A DNA stretch of 64,000 nt, taken from NCBI GenBank assembly GCA_934525065.1, contig CAKSYX010000001.1, forward strand, positions 62,001 to 126,000, in the 5' to 3' direction. Origin of the DNA: an uncultured Eubacteriales bacterium (lineage in GTDB: Bacteria; Bacillota; Clostridia; Oscillospirales; Acutalibacteraceae). The notes under the pieces were generated by a model, which made no database searches, had not been told where the DNA came from, and saw only the letters and a list, made by a program, of their open reading frames with translations. Of this stretch, positions 32,240-43,044 are shown in pieces; position 1 is the stretch's first letter, and every line of letters starts with the position of its first letter. The position numbers and the translations under genes are program-made.

Positions 32240-33617
32240 TTCTGAGTGTCTCCAGGTTGGTGAACAGCGTATAGTCGCCGTTCCACGCAACCTTGACTGT
32301 GTTGGTGGGTCCGTGTCTGTTTTTTGAGATTATGAATTCGGCTTCATTGACCGCAGGCTTTTCCTCTTCGGATTTCGAATCTTCGCCGTTGTTTTCTGCG
32401 TAGTATTCATCACGATACAGCATGATAACTATGTCGGCGTCCTGTTCAATTGAACCGGATTCACGAAGATCGGAAAGCTGAGGACGGTGAGATTTTCCGT
32501 TTGCTTCTGTCCGTCTTGCAAGCTGGGCAAGAACAACAACAGGAATATTTAAGTCTTTGGCCATCAGCTTAAGATTCCTTGTGATTTCAGAAACCTCCTG
32601 GACACGACCCTCCGTTCTGGTTCCGCTCTTCATAAGCTGCAGGTAATCGACAAAAACAGCGTCAACGTCTCTGAGCCGTCTGATTCTTGACTTCATTTCG
32701 GGAACTGTCATCTCTGACGTGTCGTCAAAATACAGTTCACAGTTGCTCAAAACGGCAGCTGCGGTCGCAAGTCTGCCCCATTCCTCACCGTTAATGTTGC
32801 CCGTTCTCATTTTTGTGCTTTCAATTCTTGCTTCTGTTGCAAGAACACGCTGAGCAAGCTGCTTTTTCGTCATTTCAAGCGAAAAGAAAAGCACTTTTTT
32901 CTTACCCATCATTGCCGTATTGCGTGCAATGTTCAGCGCAAGGCTCGTTTTACCCATTGCCGGGCGCGCACCGATAATTACAAGGTCAGACTTGTTCAGG
33001 CCGGTTATTGCCTTGTCAAGGTCAATAAAACCGGTTGTGTAACCTTTATACTTATCCCGGTCGGCAGAACTCAGCTGCTGAAGCTCCGGATAAACCTCAG
33101 TTACAATAATATCACCGAGCTTTGCCGGACCTTTTGTTACCTTGCCCTGACGGATATCATAGATTTTTTGCTCGGCAAAGTTCAAAAGAAGGTCAGCTGA
33201 ATCGTCAGAGCCGGATGCTCTTTCAATTATATCCTTTGAAACATTGATGAGTGAGCGTATGTAAAACTTTTCTTTGATTATTTTACAATAGCTTTCAACA
33301 TTCTCCGTTGAAGGGACAGACTGAGCAAGCTGATAAAGATAGTTCTTTCCGCCGGCGTCGTCATAAATTTTTTCCGTTTTGAGCCGTTCAAGAACAATGA
33401 GCGGATCTATTTTTCCGCCGACAGCGTCAATTTCCTGCATGACGAGGAAAATCGACCGATGTGCGGGCATATAAAAATATTCCGGCTTAATAATCACCAT
33501 AACCTGTGAAAGACACTCCGGCTCGCTGAGAATGCTGCCAAGTACGGCTTGTTCAGCCTCAAGGCTGAAAGGAATATTTACATCATCAAGGCTGATGATG
33601 TTACCGGGTGACGGCAT
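32229..33617 (-). CDS. dnaB: Replicative DNA helicase DnaB
   Basis: Hexameric fork helicase (DnaC in Bacillus naming), 462 aa from ATG 33617. N-terminal DnaG-interacting domain (about 15-120), linker, and RecA-like motor with GARPAMGKTSLALN, LFFSLEM, VFVDYLQLM and the DLRESGSIEQDADIV loop. An ATG at 33629 is also in frame, but GGTTGGTGA fits 33617 better. Follows rplI with a 2-bp gap or small overlap, the conserved gdpP-rplI-dnaB order. Confidence 0.96.
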   Translation of the reverse strand: MPSPGNIISLDDVNIPFSLEAEQAVLGSILSEPECLSQVMVIIKPEYFYMPAHRSIFLVMQEIDAVGGKIDPLIVLERLKTEKIYDDAGGKNYLYQLAQSVPSTENVESYCKIIKEKFYIRSLINVSKDIIERASGSDDSADLLLNFAEQKIYDIRQGKVTKGPAKLGDIIVTEVYPELQQLSSADRDKYKGYTTGFIDLDKAITGLNKSDLVIIGARPAMGKTSLALNIARNTAMMGKKKVLFFSLEMTKKQLAQRVLATEARIESTKMRTGNINGEEWGRLATAAAVLSNCELYFDDTSEMTVPEMKSRIRRLRDVDAVFVDYLQLMKSGTRTEGRVQEVSEITRNLKLMAKDLNIPVVVLAQLARRTEANGKSHRPQLSDLRESGSIEQDADIVIMLYRDEYYAENNGEDSKSEEEKPAVNEAEFIISKNRHGPTNTVKVAWNGDYTLFTNLETLRNDM

Positions 33618-33618
33618 A

Positions 33619-34059
33619 TCATTCACCAACCATTACATAAAGTTTTGCGGAAATTCCCTGATAGAGCTTAATTTCAAACTCATATGTTCCGAATTGCTTG
33701 ATGTCATCAACAGCAATTTTTCTCTTGTCCGCGTCAATACCGAACTCTTCCCTAACCTTTTCCGCAATTTCCTTTGAAGTTACCGAACCGAACAGCTTGC
33801 CATTCTGGCCGGCTTTAGCAGAAATACGGATGGTTTGACCTGAAAGCTTTTCAGCGGCTGCTTTGGCTGCCGCAGTTTCGGTATCGATTCTGTATTTTTC
33901 TGCCTGCTGCTTATTTTTAAACTCAGACATCGCTTGCGCATTAGCCTCCGAAGCAAGTCCTTTCGGGAACAGGAAGTTTCTTGCGTAGCCGTCGGATGTG
34001 TTAACAAGCTCACCTTTTTTGCCAAGACCTTTAACGTCCTGTTTTAAGAAAACTTTCAT
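33619..34059 (-). CDS. rplI: 50S ribosomal protein bL9
   Basis: 146-aa ribosomal protein with [20 protein letters not shown] start, the N-terminal rRNA-binding domain with [13 protein letters not shown], a long connecting helix rich in Lys/Ala/Glu, and a C-terminal domain. GGAGGTACC precedes the ATG, which overlaps the gdpP stop by 4 bp. Confidence 0.97.
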   Translation of the reverse strand: MKVFLKQDVKGLGKKGELVNTSDGYARNFLFPKGLASEANAQAMSEFKNKQQAEKYRIDTETAAAKAAAEKLSGQTIRISAKAGQNGKLFGSVTSKEIAEKVREEFGIDADKRKIAVDDIKQFGTYEFEIKLYQGISAKLYVMVGE

Positions 34060-36035
34060 TTTGGTACCTCCGTGGTTTCACTTAAATATTTATCAATAGC
34101 ATTTTTTAAACGGCGAATCGCTTCATCAACCGAAGCATTTTCAAGCTGACACGCAGACATTGTCTGATGCCCTCCGCCGCCGAGCATTTCCATGATTATC
34201 TGAACGTTGACTTCGCCATATGAGCGAGCCGAAATGTTCACAAAGCCGGGAGCTTCATAAAGAACAAACGAGGCTTTGATTCCCTCAACATTGAGCATTT
34301 CGTCCGCCGCCTGCGAAGTAATAAGACGGATATTTTTGTCTTTGAAATCTGCAACAGATATTGCAAAAATCCCGTTATATATATGAGAATTGTCAATGAC
34401 GGCGTTCCTCTTATGGAAAACGCCCATATCGTTTGAAAAGAGCTTTTTAGCTTCAATAGTGCTTGCAGACCTTGAACGCAGATAGGCAGCAGCTTCAAAT
34501 GTGCGAACGCCTGTTCTTACAATAAAATTGCGTGTGTCGAGCATAATTCCTGCAAGAAGAGCCTGCGCCGTAATACCGTCAATAAACGGAGCGGTATCAA
34601 CGTACTCACAAATTTCCGCAATCATTTCGCAGGCTGAGGAAGCCGTAGGTGCGTGATAGAACATAACGGTGTCCTCAATAAAGCCCACAGATTTCCGGTG
34701 ATGGTCGATTACCATAACCTTTTCTGCTCTGTCCAAAAGCGAAGGTGCTTCGGAAAAGTCCTTTTTATGGGTATCAACAACAATTACCAAAGTGTTTTCG
34801 CCAAGAATAAACCGTGCTTTTTCAGGTGAAACGAGAACGTCGGCCGGATAATGCTCAAGAAATGACTCAACGAGCGGACCTGCCAGTGTGGTATCCCTGT
34901 CAATGACGATGTTCGCCCTCTTCTGAAAATGGGATGCAATTGCAAACATACCAACCGAACCGCCAAAAGCATCAAAATCAGAAAAGCGGTGGCCCATAAT
35001 CAGCACATTGTCGCTGTCGTTAATTATTGTTGCAATTGACTTTGAAATAAGACGTGTTTTAACCTTGTTGCGTTTTTCAAAGCCTGCGGAAACGCCGCCA
35101 TAAAATTTATATTGAGCCTCGTGTCTAATTGCAACCTGATCGCCACCGCGACTCTGAGCCATATCAAGTGCTTGCTTTGCCGAATCATTTGCAGCAATCA
35201 GAGTCGGTTCCTTGCCGACACCGATTGAAAGTGTAACACCGCAGTTTTTTCCGTCGTGACTCATGCTGCGAATTGTATCGAGAATCACGAATTTTTCAGC
35301 TATCATCTTCTGAAGCGAACGCTCTTCAACAAATATCATCATACGGCTGTTTGAATACTTGCGGCATAAAGCACCGTATGACGCCGCCCACGAGTCAATT
35401 TCCTGTTCAATGCGGCTGAAAATCGAAGCACATTCACTTTCCTTGAAGGTTTGGTAAATCTCGTTTGCGTTATCAATTACGCAAAGCATAATAGAAGGTC
35501 TTGAATCATAATAATCTCTTTCAGTCTTTCTGAGCTTTGTTTCATCAAAGAAATAGAGAAGATACAGTTCTTCGTCATCAAGCTCAGCCTCGCTTGAATA
35601 AACCGCAAAATACTTTTGACCGACCCGGATTCTGTAACCCTTTCCTTCAATGAGACGTTCAACACTGCCTTCACGGTTCAGAACGGTCAGGATTGAGCAT
35701 ACAGGCGTCTTTTTGTCAATCGAAAAAGTTTCCCTGAAGCTGTCATTTATCCAAACAAGCCGGCCGTTCTTTTCAATTACTGCGCAAGCGACAGTCAGTT
35801 TTTTAAAAGCTTCACCGCGTTCAAAGTCAAGCTCATCGGCTATGGTTCTGACCTGATAAAGCAGCTTTTGCTTTACCTGTTTCTGATAAAGCCACTTTGT
35901 CAAAAACAAAGCAACAAACAAAACACATTCGCATATTGCGAGAACGGTGTTATAAAAGAACGTCGCAGTTACGCAGAAAAGCGCAAATGCAAATGAGATT
36001 ATGGAAGTGTCAAACTCTTTCCAAAGCCTTTTCAT
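34056..36035 (-). CDS. gdpP: Cyclic-di-AMP phosphodiesterase GdpP
   Basis: 659-aa membrane protein that cleaves c-di-AMP. Order: two membrane helices (about 10-55), PAS-like domain, a degenerate GGDEF domain ([10 protein letters not shown] near 310), then DHH domain with [12 protein letters not shown] and VIDHHRK and DHHA1 with [14 protein letters not shown] 36035 follows TTTTGGAG at the end of rnj; the longer frame from 36089 overlaps rnj and is rejected. Linked to rplI and dnaB as in many Firmicutes. Confidence 0.95.
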   Translation of the reverse strand: MKRLWKEFDTSIISFAFALFCVTATFFYNTVLAICECVLFVALFLTKWLYQKQVKQKLLYQVRTIADELDFERGEAFKKLTVACAVIEKNGRLVWINDSFRETFSIDKKTPVCSILTVLNREGSVERLIEGKGYRIRVGQKYFAVYSSEAELDDEELYLLYFFDETKLRKTERDYYDSRPSIMLCVIDNANEIYQTFKESECASIFSRIEQEIDSWAASYGALCRKYSNSRMMIFVEERSLQKMIAEKFVILDTIRSMSHDGKNCGVTLSIGVGKEPTLIAANDSAKQALDMAQSRGGDQVAIRHEAQYKFYGGVSAGFEKRNKVKTRLISKSIATIINDSDNVLIMGHRFSDFDAFGGSVGMFAIASHFQKRANIVIDRDTTLAGPLVESFLEHYPADVLVSPEKARFILGENTLVIVVDTHKKDFSEAPSLLDRAEKVMVIDHHRKSVGFIEDTVMFYHAPTASSACEMIAEICEYVDTAPFIDGITAQALLAGIMLDTRNFIVRTGVRTFEAAAYLRSRSASTIEAKKLFSNDMGVFHKRNAVIDNSHIYNGIFAISVADFKDKNIRLITSQAADEMLNVEGIKASFVLYEAPGFVNISARSYGEVNVQIIMEMLGGGGHQTMSACQLENASVDEAIRRLKNAIDKYLSETTEVPK

Positions 36036-36036
36036 T

Positions 36037-37812
36037 TTAAATCTCCAAAAGAATCGGCAGCACCATCGGGCTGCGTTTTGTGCGCTCATACATCAGCTTT
36101 GAAACATCATCGCGCACTCTGCTTTTAATTGTTCCCCATTCACGAATATTCTTGTCAAAGCACCTGTTGATAGTCATTTCGGCGGTGTTCCTTGCCTCTT
36201 CAATGAGTTCTTCTGACTCACGAACGAACACAAAACCACGCGAAACAATATCCGGACCGGAAACAATGGTTCGGCTCACAGTATCGATTGCAGCAACAAC
36301 GATGATTATTCCATCCTCGGCAAGATGCTTTCTGTCGCGGATAACAATGCTTCCGACATCGCCGACACCGAGTCCGTCAACAAAGACCTGGCCGGCGGGA
36401 ACGTTGGCAGCCTTCTTGATTTTTGTCGAGGTCAGTTCATAGCTTGCGCCGTTTTCAACGATAATTATGTTTTCTTTATCGAATCCCATTGAAATTGCAA
36501 GTCTTGCGTGCTTTTGAAGATGCTTCTGTTCACCGTGAACCGGAATGAAGAACTTCGGCTTAACGATTCCGAGCATGAGCTTCAGCTCTTCGCTGCAGGC
36601 ATGGCCGGAAACATGGACATCATACATCTTTTCATAAACGACCTCAGCACCGAGCTTCATAAGCTCATTAATTACCCTGCTGACGGTCTTTTCGTTGCCG
36701 GGAATGGGTGTTGCTGAGATGATTACATAGTCATTCGGTGTAATCGCAACCTTGCGATGATCCGAAAAAGCCATCCTTGTCAGCGCAGACATCGGCTCAC
36801 CCTGACTGCCCGTTGTTATCAGAACAAGCTCATGGTCGCTGTATTTATTGATAAGGTTAAGGTCAATTATAACGCCGTCGGGCACTTTAAGATATCCGAG
36901 TTCACGGCTGACAGCAACAACATTTTCAAGGCTTCTTCCCGAAAGAGCAACCTTTCGGCCGAGACTTTGAGCAACGTCAATGATTTGCTGAACGCGGTGA
37001 ATGTTTGATGCAAAGGTTGCAACTATTATCCTGCACGCGCCCGCCTTCCTGAAAAGCATTTCAAACGAATCTCCGACTTTGTGTTCACTTTCGGTAAAGC
37101 CCGGACGTTCGGCGTTTGTCGAATCTGAAAGCATACAGAGAACACCTTCATTTCCAAGCTGGCCGAAACGGGCAAGATCGATCATTCCGCCGTCAACGGG
37201 GGTGCTGTCGATTTTGAAGTCGCCTGTGTGAACAATTGTGCCTGCCGCGCATTTGATTGCAAAGCCGACAGCATCCGGAATGGAATGGTTTACATGAATA
37301 AATTCAACCTCAAACTTGCCGAGGCGTATTTTGTCACCGGGGGAAGCAACATTAAGCTTTGCGCTTTCAAGAAGCTTGTGCTCGCGCAGTTTGCCCTCAA
37401 TCAGTCCGTTGGTGAGCCTTGTGCTGTAAACCGGAACATTGCAGTTTTTCAAAAGATATGCCAGAGAACCGATATGATCCTCGTGTCCGTGAGTAATAAC
37501 AATGCCCTTCAATCTGTCAACATTATTGAGGACATACGTGAAATCGGGAATAACAAGGTCAATTCCAAGCATATCCTCATCCGGAAAAGCAAGACCGCAA
37601 TCAACGATTATCATATCACCGTCATACTCGAAAACAGTCATGTTTTTTCCGACTTCATTTATGCCGCCGAGGAAAGATATCTTAACCGGCTTTTGAGGTT
37701 CTGCTTTTTTCTTTGAAGTCCTCTTTTTTTTGTAATAAAAGGTTTGGTTCTTTTTTGTTCTGGCGTTGGCTTTCACTGTCCTTTGAGAAGTATTATTGTT
37801 TTTTTCACTCAT
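36037..37812 (-). CDS. rnj: Ribonuclease J
   Basis: 591-aa metallo-beta-lactamase/beta-CASP ribonuclease with endo- and 5' exonuclease activity in mRNA decay and rRNA maturation. After a Lys/Arg-rich N-terminal extension of about 42 residues comes KISFLGGINEVGKNM, the metal motif THGHEDHIGS, HTGDFKID, the beta-CASP DSTNAERPG and PVHGEQKHL. The basic extension is longer than in RNase J1 of Bacillus and probably contacts RNA. Confidence 0.95.
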   Translation of the reverse strand: MSEKNNNTSQRTVKANARTKKNQTFYYKKKRTSKKKAEPQKPVKISFLGGINEVGKNMTVFEYDGDMIIVDCGLAFPDEDMLGIDLVIPDFTYVLNNVDRLKGIVITHGHEDHIGSLAYLLKNCNVPVYSTRLTNGLIEGKLREHKLLESAKLNVASPGDKIRLGKFEVEFIHVNHSIPDAVGFAIKCAAGTIVHTGDFKIDSTPVDGGMIDLARFGQLGNEGVLCMLSDSTNAERPGFTESEHKVGDSFEMLFRKAGACRIIVATFASNIHRVQQIIDVAQSLGRKVALSGRSLENVVAVSRELGYLKVPDGVIIDLNLINKYSDHELVLITTGSQGEPMSALTRMAFSDHRKVAITPNDYVIISATPIPGNEKTVSRVINELMKLGAEVVYEKMYDVHVSGHACSEELKLMLGIVKPKFFIPVHGEQKHLQKHARLAISMGFDKENIIIVENGASYELTSTKIKKAANVPAGQVFVDGLGVGDVGSIVIRDRKHLAEDGIIIVVAAIDTVSRTIVSGPDIVSRGFVFVRESEELIEEARNTAEMTINRCFDKNIREWGTIKSRVRDDVSKLMYERTKRSPMVLPILLEI

Positions 37813-37843
37813 ATTTTTATAGATTCACTCCTTTGAAATGAAC

Positions 37844-37873
37844 ATTATATGTAAATTTCGCATAAAAATTCAA
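37844..37873 (-). promoter_or_regulatory. Probable promoter of the rnj-gdpP-rplI-dnaB operon
   Basis: On the minus strand TTGAAT (37873-37868), 18 bp, TATAAT (37849-37844), about 30 bp before the rnj start. The 250-bp rnj/rnhA gap is AT-rich and otherwise shows no gene. Confidence 0.55.
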
Positions 37874-38006
37874 TATAATCATTGTATATATTACTATTTT
37901 TTTGTTACCATGTCAAGTTGAGCAATGCTTATTAACAAAATGTTTCTGAAATAACCAATGTTTTTCAATTTGTATTTTTAACCGAAAAATCTTTTAGTAG
38001 TCACAC

Positions 38007-38035
38007 TTGAATAACTTCTTTCGATGTGATAGAAT
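38007..38035 (+). promoter_or_regulatory. Promoter of rnhA
   Basis: TTGAAT (38007-38012), 17 bp, TAGAAT (38030-38035), about 30 bp before the start codon. Confidence 0.55.
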
Positions 38036-38065
38036 TAGTGAAATTCAGTTAAGAGGTATCTGCAA

Positions 38066-38506
38066 ATGAAAGAAGTTACCGTTTATACAGATGGCGCGTG
38101 CTCCGGAAATCCCGGCCCCGGCGGCTGGGGAGCCATTCTTGATTACAAGGGCAAGCGTAAAGAGCTTTCCGGCGGAGAAGCACAAACAACTAACAATCGA
38201 ATGGAGCTCACAGCCGTTATTGAAGCTCTCGGTGCTCTTAAGGAGCCGTGTGTTGTCACTGTGATTACCGATTCAAAATATGTTTCCGACGGCATCACCC
38301 TCGGTTGGGCAGCAGGCTGGAAAAAGAATAACTGGCGCAAGAAGGACAGAAAACCGGCACTCAATCCCGACCTTTGGGACACACTACTGAACCTTTGTGA
38401 AAAACACAAAGTTGTTTTTAGCTGGATCAAAGGGCACGCCGGACACCCGGAAAATGAGCGCTGCGATGAGATGGCAGTGGCTCAAAGTTTAAAATTTCAG
38501 AAGTAA
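38066..38506 (+). CDS. rnhA: Ribonuclease HI
   Basis: 146-aa enzyme that degrades RNA in RNA-DNA hybrids. All four acidic catalytic residues are visible: Asp in [16 protein letters not shown], Glu in NRMELTAVI, Asp in TDSKYV and Asp in ERCDEMA. Length as in E. coli RNase HI. The start follows AAGAGGTATC. Single-gene unit between divergent rnj and a terminator. Confidence 0.96.
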   Translation: MKEVTVYTDGACSGNPGPGGWGAILDYKGKRKELSGGEAQTTNNRMELTAVIEALGALKEPCVVTVITDSKYVSDGITLGWAAGWKKNNWRKKDRKPALNPDLWDTLLNLCEKHKVVFSWIKGHAGHPENERCDEMAVAQSLKFQK

Positions 38507-38512
38507 CAAGAA

Positions 38513-38548
38513 AAAACATTGCAGATGAACTATGTCTGCAATGTTTTT
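38513..38548 (+). terminator. Terminator of rnhA
   Basis: AACATTGCAGA pairs with TCTGCAATGTT, followed by a T-run; A-rich upstream, so it could also act on the minus strand after the parC-like gene. Confidence 0.8.
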
Positions 38549-38677
38549 GTTTAAGCTGAGCAGAATCAAGCCCAATGTGCCTGAAGAATTTGTTTTCCGG
38601 TTCATTGCGGGCTTTTTTAACGCAGTATCGGCAGAAATTTGCCTTAAAAAACCGCATTGTGCTCGACTCTCCTCAGC

Positions 38678-40945
38678 TTATACGTCAAAGCCTTCAAGTT
38701 GAATGTTGTTTTTAAGAGCTGCATCCTCTGTGCTGAGCAGCGCGCCGGTTGAAGGCAGATTTTTTGACTTGTATCGGTAAGGCTTAACAAATTCACCTTC
38801 ACGGTAGTTGCGGACAAGCGAGATGCGATTGCTGCGTTTAAGCGTCATGCAGGCAACACCCTGAGTGTCTTTCATAGCCTTCGGCGAGATAAGTGCCGTA
38901 TTGAAAAGAAGATACCTGCCGCCGGTAGTCTCGATGACAAGATCCTTATCCTCATCAATCATCATGAGCCGGACAAGCTCGGATTTATCTGAATAAGCTT
39001 TGATCAGCTTCTTTCTGTTAGCCTTTGTGGCATATGACGAAAGATTGACCTTGGCGGCCTTTCCGTTTTCAAAGAAGAAGAGCATATAGCCGTTGTACCC
39101 GTTATTCAAAACAGCTGCATAAATTGCGCTTTCATCCTCATCCATCGAGAGTTTTGAAGCAACATACTCGCCGAGCACAGAGGCTTTTGTGTCTGCAAAA
39201 TCGGAAAGTCTTGCTTTATATACTTGATGCTTATCAGTAAAAAACAAAACTTCCTTTGCATTGCTCGTTTCAAGCTGAAGAGTAATTTCATCTCCCTCTT
39301 TAAGCTTCTGGTCACTGCTCATTCTTAAAGACTGCGGTGTAATTTTTTTAAAGTATCCGTCTTTCGTAAAGAACACGGTAACAGGATAATCGGGAACTGT
39401 CTCCCCGTCTTCTTCCTCATCAATTTCAGAAAGATAGAGAATATCGCTCCTTCTTTCAACACCGTACTTTTTAATTACGTTTTCAAGCTCTTTAATGATG
39501 ACCTTTCTTATCTTTGCTTTGCTTGAAAGCGTATCCTCCATATCTGCAATGGACGCAGTAAGATTTTCAATGTCTTTGAGACGTTTGAGAATGTATTCAC
39601 GGTTGAGATGGCGCAGTTTAATTTCGGCAACATATTCGGCTTGAATCTTGTCAATACCAAAGCCGACCATGAGGTTCGGAACAACTTCGCTTTCCTCTTC
39701 GGTGTTTCTTATAATGGAAATTGCCTTGTCAATGTCAAGAAGAATTTTTTCAAGGCCCTTTAAAAGATGCAGACGGTCCTTGGCTTTTTCAAGGTCAAAG
39801 CTTATGCGGCGATAGACACATTTTCCTCTGAAACGAATCCATTCAAGAAGAATTTCTTTGACCGAGAGCACCTTCGGATATCCGTTGATGAGAATATTAA
39901 AATTGCAGGAAAATGAATCCTCAAGCGGTGTAGACTTATAAAGCCTCTGCATCAGCTTGTCCGCGTCAACTCCCCTTTTGAGGTCAATTGTAATTTTAAG
40001 GCCCTGCCTGTCGGTCTCGTCACGAATATCGCTGATTTCTTTGAATGTGCCCGCTTTAATTCGCTCAATGATCTTGTCAATTATTGCTTCGGCCGTTGTT
40101 GTCGGCGGAATTTCATAAATATCAATGCAGTTATACTCTTTGTCATAGCGGTATTTTGCGCGAACCTTAATTGAGCCGCGCCCGGTGTTATAAACGTCTT
40201 CTACCGCTTTCTTATCATATAGGATCGAGCCGCCGCCGATAAAATCCGGAGCCGGCAGTGTTTCAATAATATTGTGTTCCTGATTCTTAATAAGCTCAAT
40301 TGTGGTTTCGCAAAGCTCTTTCAAATTAAAGGAACAGATCGAGCTTGCCATACCAACGGCTATGCCGAGGCTGACATTTGCAAGAATTGACGGAAAGGTT
40401 ACCGGCAAAAGTACCGGTTCTTTTGTTGTGCTGTCGTAGTTGTCAACAAAATCAACTGTGTTCTTATCAATGTCGCCGAAAAGCTCACTGCAGACAGGCT
40501 CAAGCTTTGCTTCGGTATATCTTGCGGCCGCATAGTGCATATCGCGCGAATAGGCTTTACCGAAGTTACCTTTTGAATCGACAAACGGACACAAAAGTGT
40601 TTCATTACCCCTCGCAAGACGTACCATTGTTTCATAAATCGAAGCGTCGCCGTGAGGGTTGAGACGCATAGTCTGTCCGACAATGTTTGCAGATTTTGTT
40701 CTTGCTCCGTTCAGAAGGTTCATTTTGTACATCGTATAAAGAAGCTTTCTGTGTGAAGGCTTGAGTCCGTCTATTTCCGGAATAGCGCGCGAAAGAATTA
40801 CGCTCATTGCATAGGGCATATAATTGACTTCAAGCGCATCAACAATCGGTTGGTCAATAATATCACCTGCCGAGGAAATGTGCGCGTACTTCAAAAGCTC
40901 GGTAATGTCCGTCTCTTTTTTTTCAGTTTTTTTCTTCTTCGCCAT
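38678..40945 (-). CDS. parC: Type II topoisomerase subunit A (topoisomerase IV type)
   Basis: 755-aa DNA breakage-reunion subunit. Conserved LSRAIPEIDGLKPSHRKLLY, NPHGDASIYETMVRLARG near residues 96-112, and the catalytic Tyr143 in AAARYTEAKL; a C-terminal beta-pinwheel with degenerate repeats follows. It pairs with the adjacent B subunit, 16 bp upstream. The C-terminal domain lacks a clear GyrA box (QRRGGKG), favouring topoisomerase IV over gyrase. The residue matching GyrA Ser83 is Ala101 and that matching Asp87 is Glu105. Confidence 0.88.
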   Translation of the reverse strand: MAKKKKTEKKETDITELLKYAHISSAGDIIDQPIVDALEVNYMPYAMSVILSRAIPEIDGLKPSHRKLLYTMYKMNLLNGARTKSANIVGQTMRLNPHGDASIYETMVRLARGNETLLCPFVDSKGNFGKAYSRDMHYAAARYTEAKLEPVCSELFGDIDKNTVDFVDNYDSTTKEPVLLPVTFPSILANVSLGIAVGMASSICSFNLKELCETTIELIKNQEHNIIETLPAPDFIGGGSILYDKKAVEDVYNTGRGSIKVRAKYRYDKEYNCIDIYEIPPTTTAEAIIDKIIERIKAGTFKEISDIRDETDRQGLKITIDLKRGVDADKLMQRLYKSTPLEDSFSCNFNILINGYPKVLSVKEILLEWIRFRGKCVYRRISFDLEKAKDRLHLLKGLEKILLDIDKAISIIRNTEEESEVVPNLMVGFGIDKIQAEYVAEIKLRHLNREYILKRLKDIENLTASIADMEDTLSSKAKIRKVIIKELENVIKKYGVERRSDILYLSEIDEEEDGETVPDYPVTVFFTKDGYFKKITPQSLRMSSDQKLKEGDEITLQLETSNAKEVLFFTDKHQVYKARLSDFADTKASVLGEYVASKLSMDEDESAIYAAVLNNGYNGYMLFFFENGKAAKVNLSSYATKANRKKLIKAYSDKSELVRLMMIDEDKDLVIETTGGRYLLFNTALISPKAMKDTQGVACMTLKRSNRISLVRNYREGEFVKPYRYKSKNLPSTGALLSTEDAALKNNIQLEGFDV

Positions 40946-40961
40946 TGTTCTTTCCTCTCTG

Positions 40962-42947
40962 TCAGCTAACGTCAGTCATGTCAATATAAAGATGACCGAA
41001 ATTAGCAATATAATCCTTTCTTCCGGCAAGATTATCGCCGAGAAGCAAATCAAATTTTTCGGCAGTCGCCTGTGCCTCGGCCGGTTCAATTTTGATTAGT
41101 CGCCTTGTTGCCGGATTCATGGTTGTAAGGTTCATCATTTCGGCGTCATTTTCACCAAGACCCTTTGAACGCTGAACGGTATATTTTTTGCTGCCGATTT
41201 CAGCAAGTGCATCGGTTTTTTCCTTTTCGGTGTAAGCAAACCACGTCTGATCGCCGCTTGTGATTTCATAAAGCGGCGATTCGGCAATAAAAACCTTTCC
41301 GGCATTTATTAACGTTGGCATGAGTCTATAAAGCATCGTGAGAATAAGAGTGCGAATCTGATAACCGTCAACGTCGGCATCGGTACAGATGATTATTTTA
41401 TTCCAGCGAAGGTTGTCCAAATTAAAGGTAACCATATTCTTATCTTTGACGTGCTTGCTTTTGACCTCAACTCCGCAGCCGAGAACACGGATAAGGTCAA
41501 CGATAATTTCGCTTTTAAAAATTTTATCGTATTCAGATTTCAGGCAGTTGAGAATTTTTCCCCTGACGGGAATCAATGCCTGAAATTCCGAATCTCTCGC
41601 CTGCTTACAGGCACCGAGTGCGGAATCACCTTCCACAATGAAGAGCTCGCGCATACTGACATCGCGGCTGCGACAGTCAACAAATTTCTGAACGCGATTA
41701 GTGAGGTCGTTTGAAGAAGAGAGCGTTTTTTTTATGCTGACCCTTGTTGCCTCAGCTTTAATGCGGCTGCGCATATTAACAAGAATTTGGTCGCAGATTC
41801 GTTCGGCCTCAGTCTTGTTTTCAAGAAAATATACCTCAAGCTGATGACGCAAAAACTCAGTCATTGTTTCTTGAATAAATTTATTGGTTATCGCCTTTTT
41901 TGTCTGATTGAGATATGATGTTTCGGTTGAAAACGATGATGAAACAAGAACGAGGCAGTCTGCGATGTCCTGAAATTTGATCTTGGGGTCGGTTTTAGTG
42001 TATTTACCGTTAGCCTTAAGGTAGGCATCTATCTGAGAAACAAAGGCACTTGTTACAGCCTTTTCGGGTGAGCCGCCGAATTCAAGCCAGCTTGAATTAT
42101 GATAGTATTCAATCATTTGCTCCTTGTTGCAGAAGGTCAACGCAACATTGAGCTTGACCTTATACTCCGGAAGATCGGCTCTGTCTTTTCCGGTTCTGTC
42201 GGCTGACCAAAACTGAACGGATGTAAACGCATCTTCGCCGACAAATTCGCGGACATAATCGGCAATGCCGTTCTCGTAATAGTATTCAAATGATTCAAAA
42301 CCGCCTTTGATTTGATTTTTCAATTCAAAATGAACACGGCTGTTTACGATGGCTTGACGTCTGATAACCTCCTGATAATATTCAAGCGGAATTGATATAT
42401 CTGTAAATACATTCAGATCCGGTTTCCATTTTATGCGCGAGCCGGTGTCTTTTTTTGAATACGGTTCGCTGACGAGTCCACCGACATTAAAGCCCTTTTC
42501 AAAGTGGAGAGTATACTTCATGCCGTCTCTTTTAATTTCAGCATCCATATACTCACTCGCAAACTGTGTTGCGCAAAGGCCGAGTCCGTTTAGTCCGAGC
42601 GAATATTCATAGCTGCCGCCTGAGTTGGTTTTATACTTGCCGCCGGCATACATCTCGCAAAAAACAAGTTCCCAGTTGAATTTATCATACTTTTCATTGA
42701 ATCCGACCGGAATTCCGCGTCCGAAGTCCTGAACCTCAACCGAACCGTCAAGAAAACGGGTCACAACAATTCTGTTTCCGTAACCTTCACGGGCCTCATC
42801 TATCGAGTTTGAAAGAATTTCAAACATCGAGTGTTCGCAGCCCTCAATTCCGTTTGAACCGAAAATAACTGCCGGACGTTTTCGAACTTTATCAGGTCCT
42901 TCAAGAACCTCAATGTCCTGGTCGCTGTATCTGCCTTTTTTCGCCAT
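40962..42947 (-). CDS. parE: Type II topoisomerase subunit B (topoisomerase IV type)
   Basis: 661-aa ATPase subunit: GHKL domain with EILSNSIDEAREG (catalytic Glu/Asn region, near 43-55) and VQDFGRGIPVGF, transducer domain, then TOPRIM with FIVEGDSALGACKQARD and DADVDGYQIRTLIL. The GHKL motif (SNSIDEAREG, where gyrases usually read DNSIDEA) marks a divergent subfamily seen in Clostridia beside regular gyrase. AAAGGA precedes ATG 42947. Confidence 0.88.
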   Translation of the reverse strand: MAKKGRYSDQDIEVLEGPDKVRKRPAVIFGSNGIEGCEHSMFEILSNSIDEAREGYGNRIVVTRFLDGSVEVQDFGRGIPVGFNEKYDKFNWELVFCEMYAGGKYKTNSGGSYEYSLGLNGLGLCATQFASEYMDAEIKRDGMKYTLHFEKGFNVGGLVSEPYSKKDTGSRIKWKPDLNVFTDISIPLEYYQEVIRRQAIVNSRVHFELKNQIKGGFESFEYYYENGIADYVREFVGEDAFTSVQFWSADRTGKDRADLPEYKVKLNVALTFCNKEQMIEYYHNSSWLEFGGSPEKAVTSAFVSQIDAYLKANGKYTKTDPKIKFQDIADCLVLVSSSFSTETSYLNQTKKAITNKFIQETMTEFLRHQLEVYFLENKTEAERICDQILVNMRSRIKAEATRVSIKKTLSSSNDLTNRVQKFVDCRSRDVSMRELFIVEGDSALGACKQARDSEFQALIPVRGKILNCLKSEYDKIFKSEIIVDLIRVLGCGVEVKSKHVKDKNMVTFNLDNLRWNKIIICTDADVDGYQIRTLILTMLYRLMPTLINAGKVFIAESPLYEITSGDQTWFAYTEKEKTDALAEIGSKKYTVQRSKGLGENDAEMMNLTTMNPATRRLIKIEPAEAQATAEKFDLLLGDNLAGRKDYIANFGHLYIDMTDVS

Positions 42948-43044
42948 TATATATCAAAATCCTTTCTTATTAAACACAAAATCCACAGCATTTTTTACAT
43001 ACTGACTCAATATATAGTATCACGAATATATTTTACACCATTTT

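Noticed and set aside
38427..38657. Minus-strand 76-codon frame with a GAGGAG site after the parC-like gene
   Set aside because: It reads through the rnhA terminator and into the antisense of rnhA; apart from one CxxC it shows no recognisable feature.
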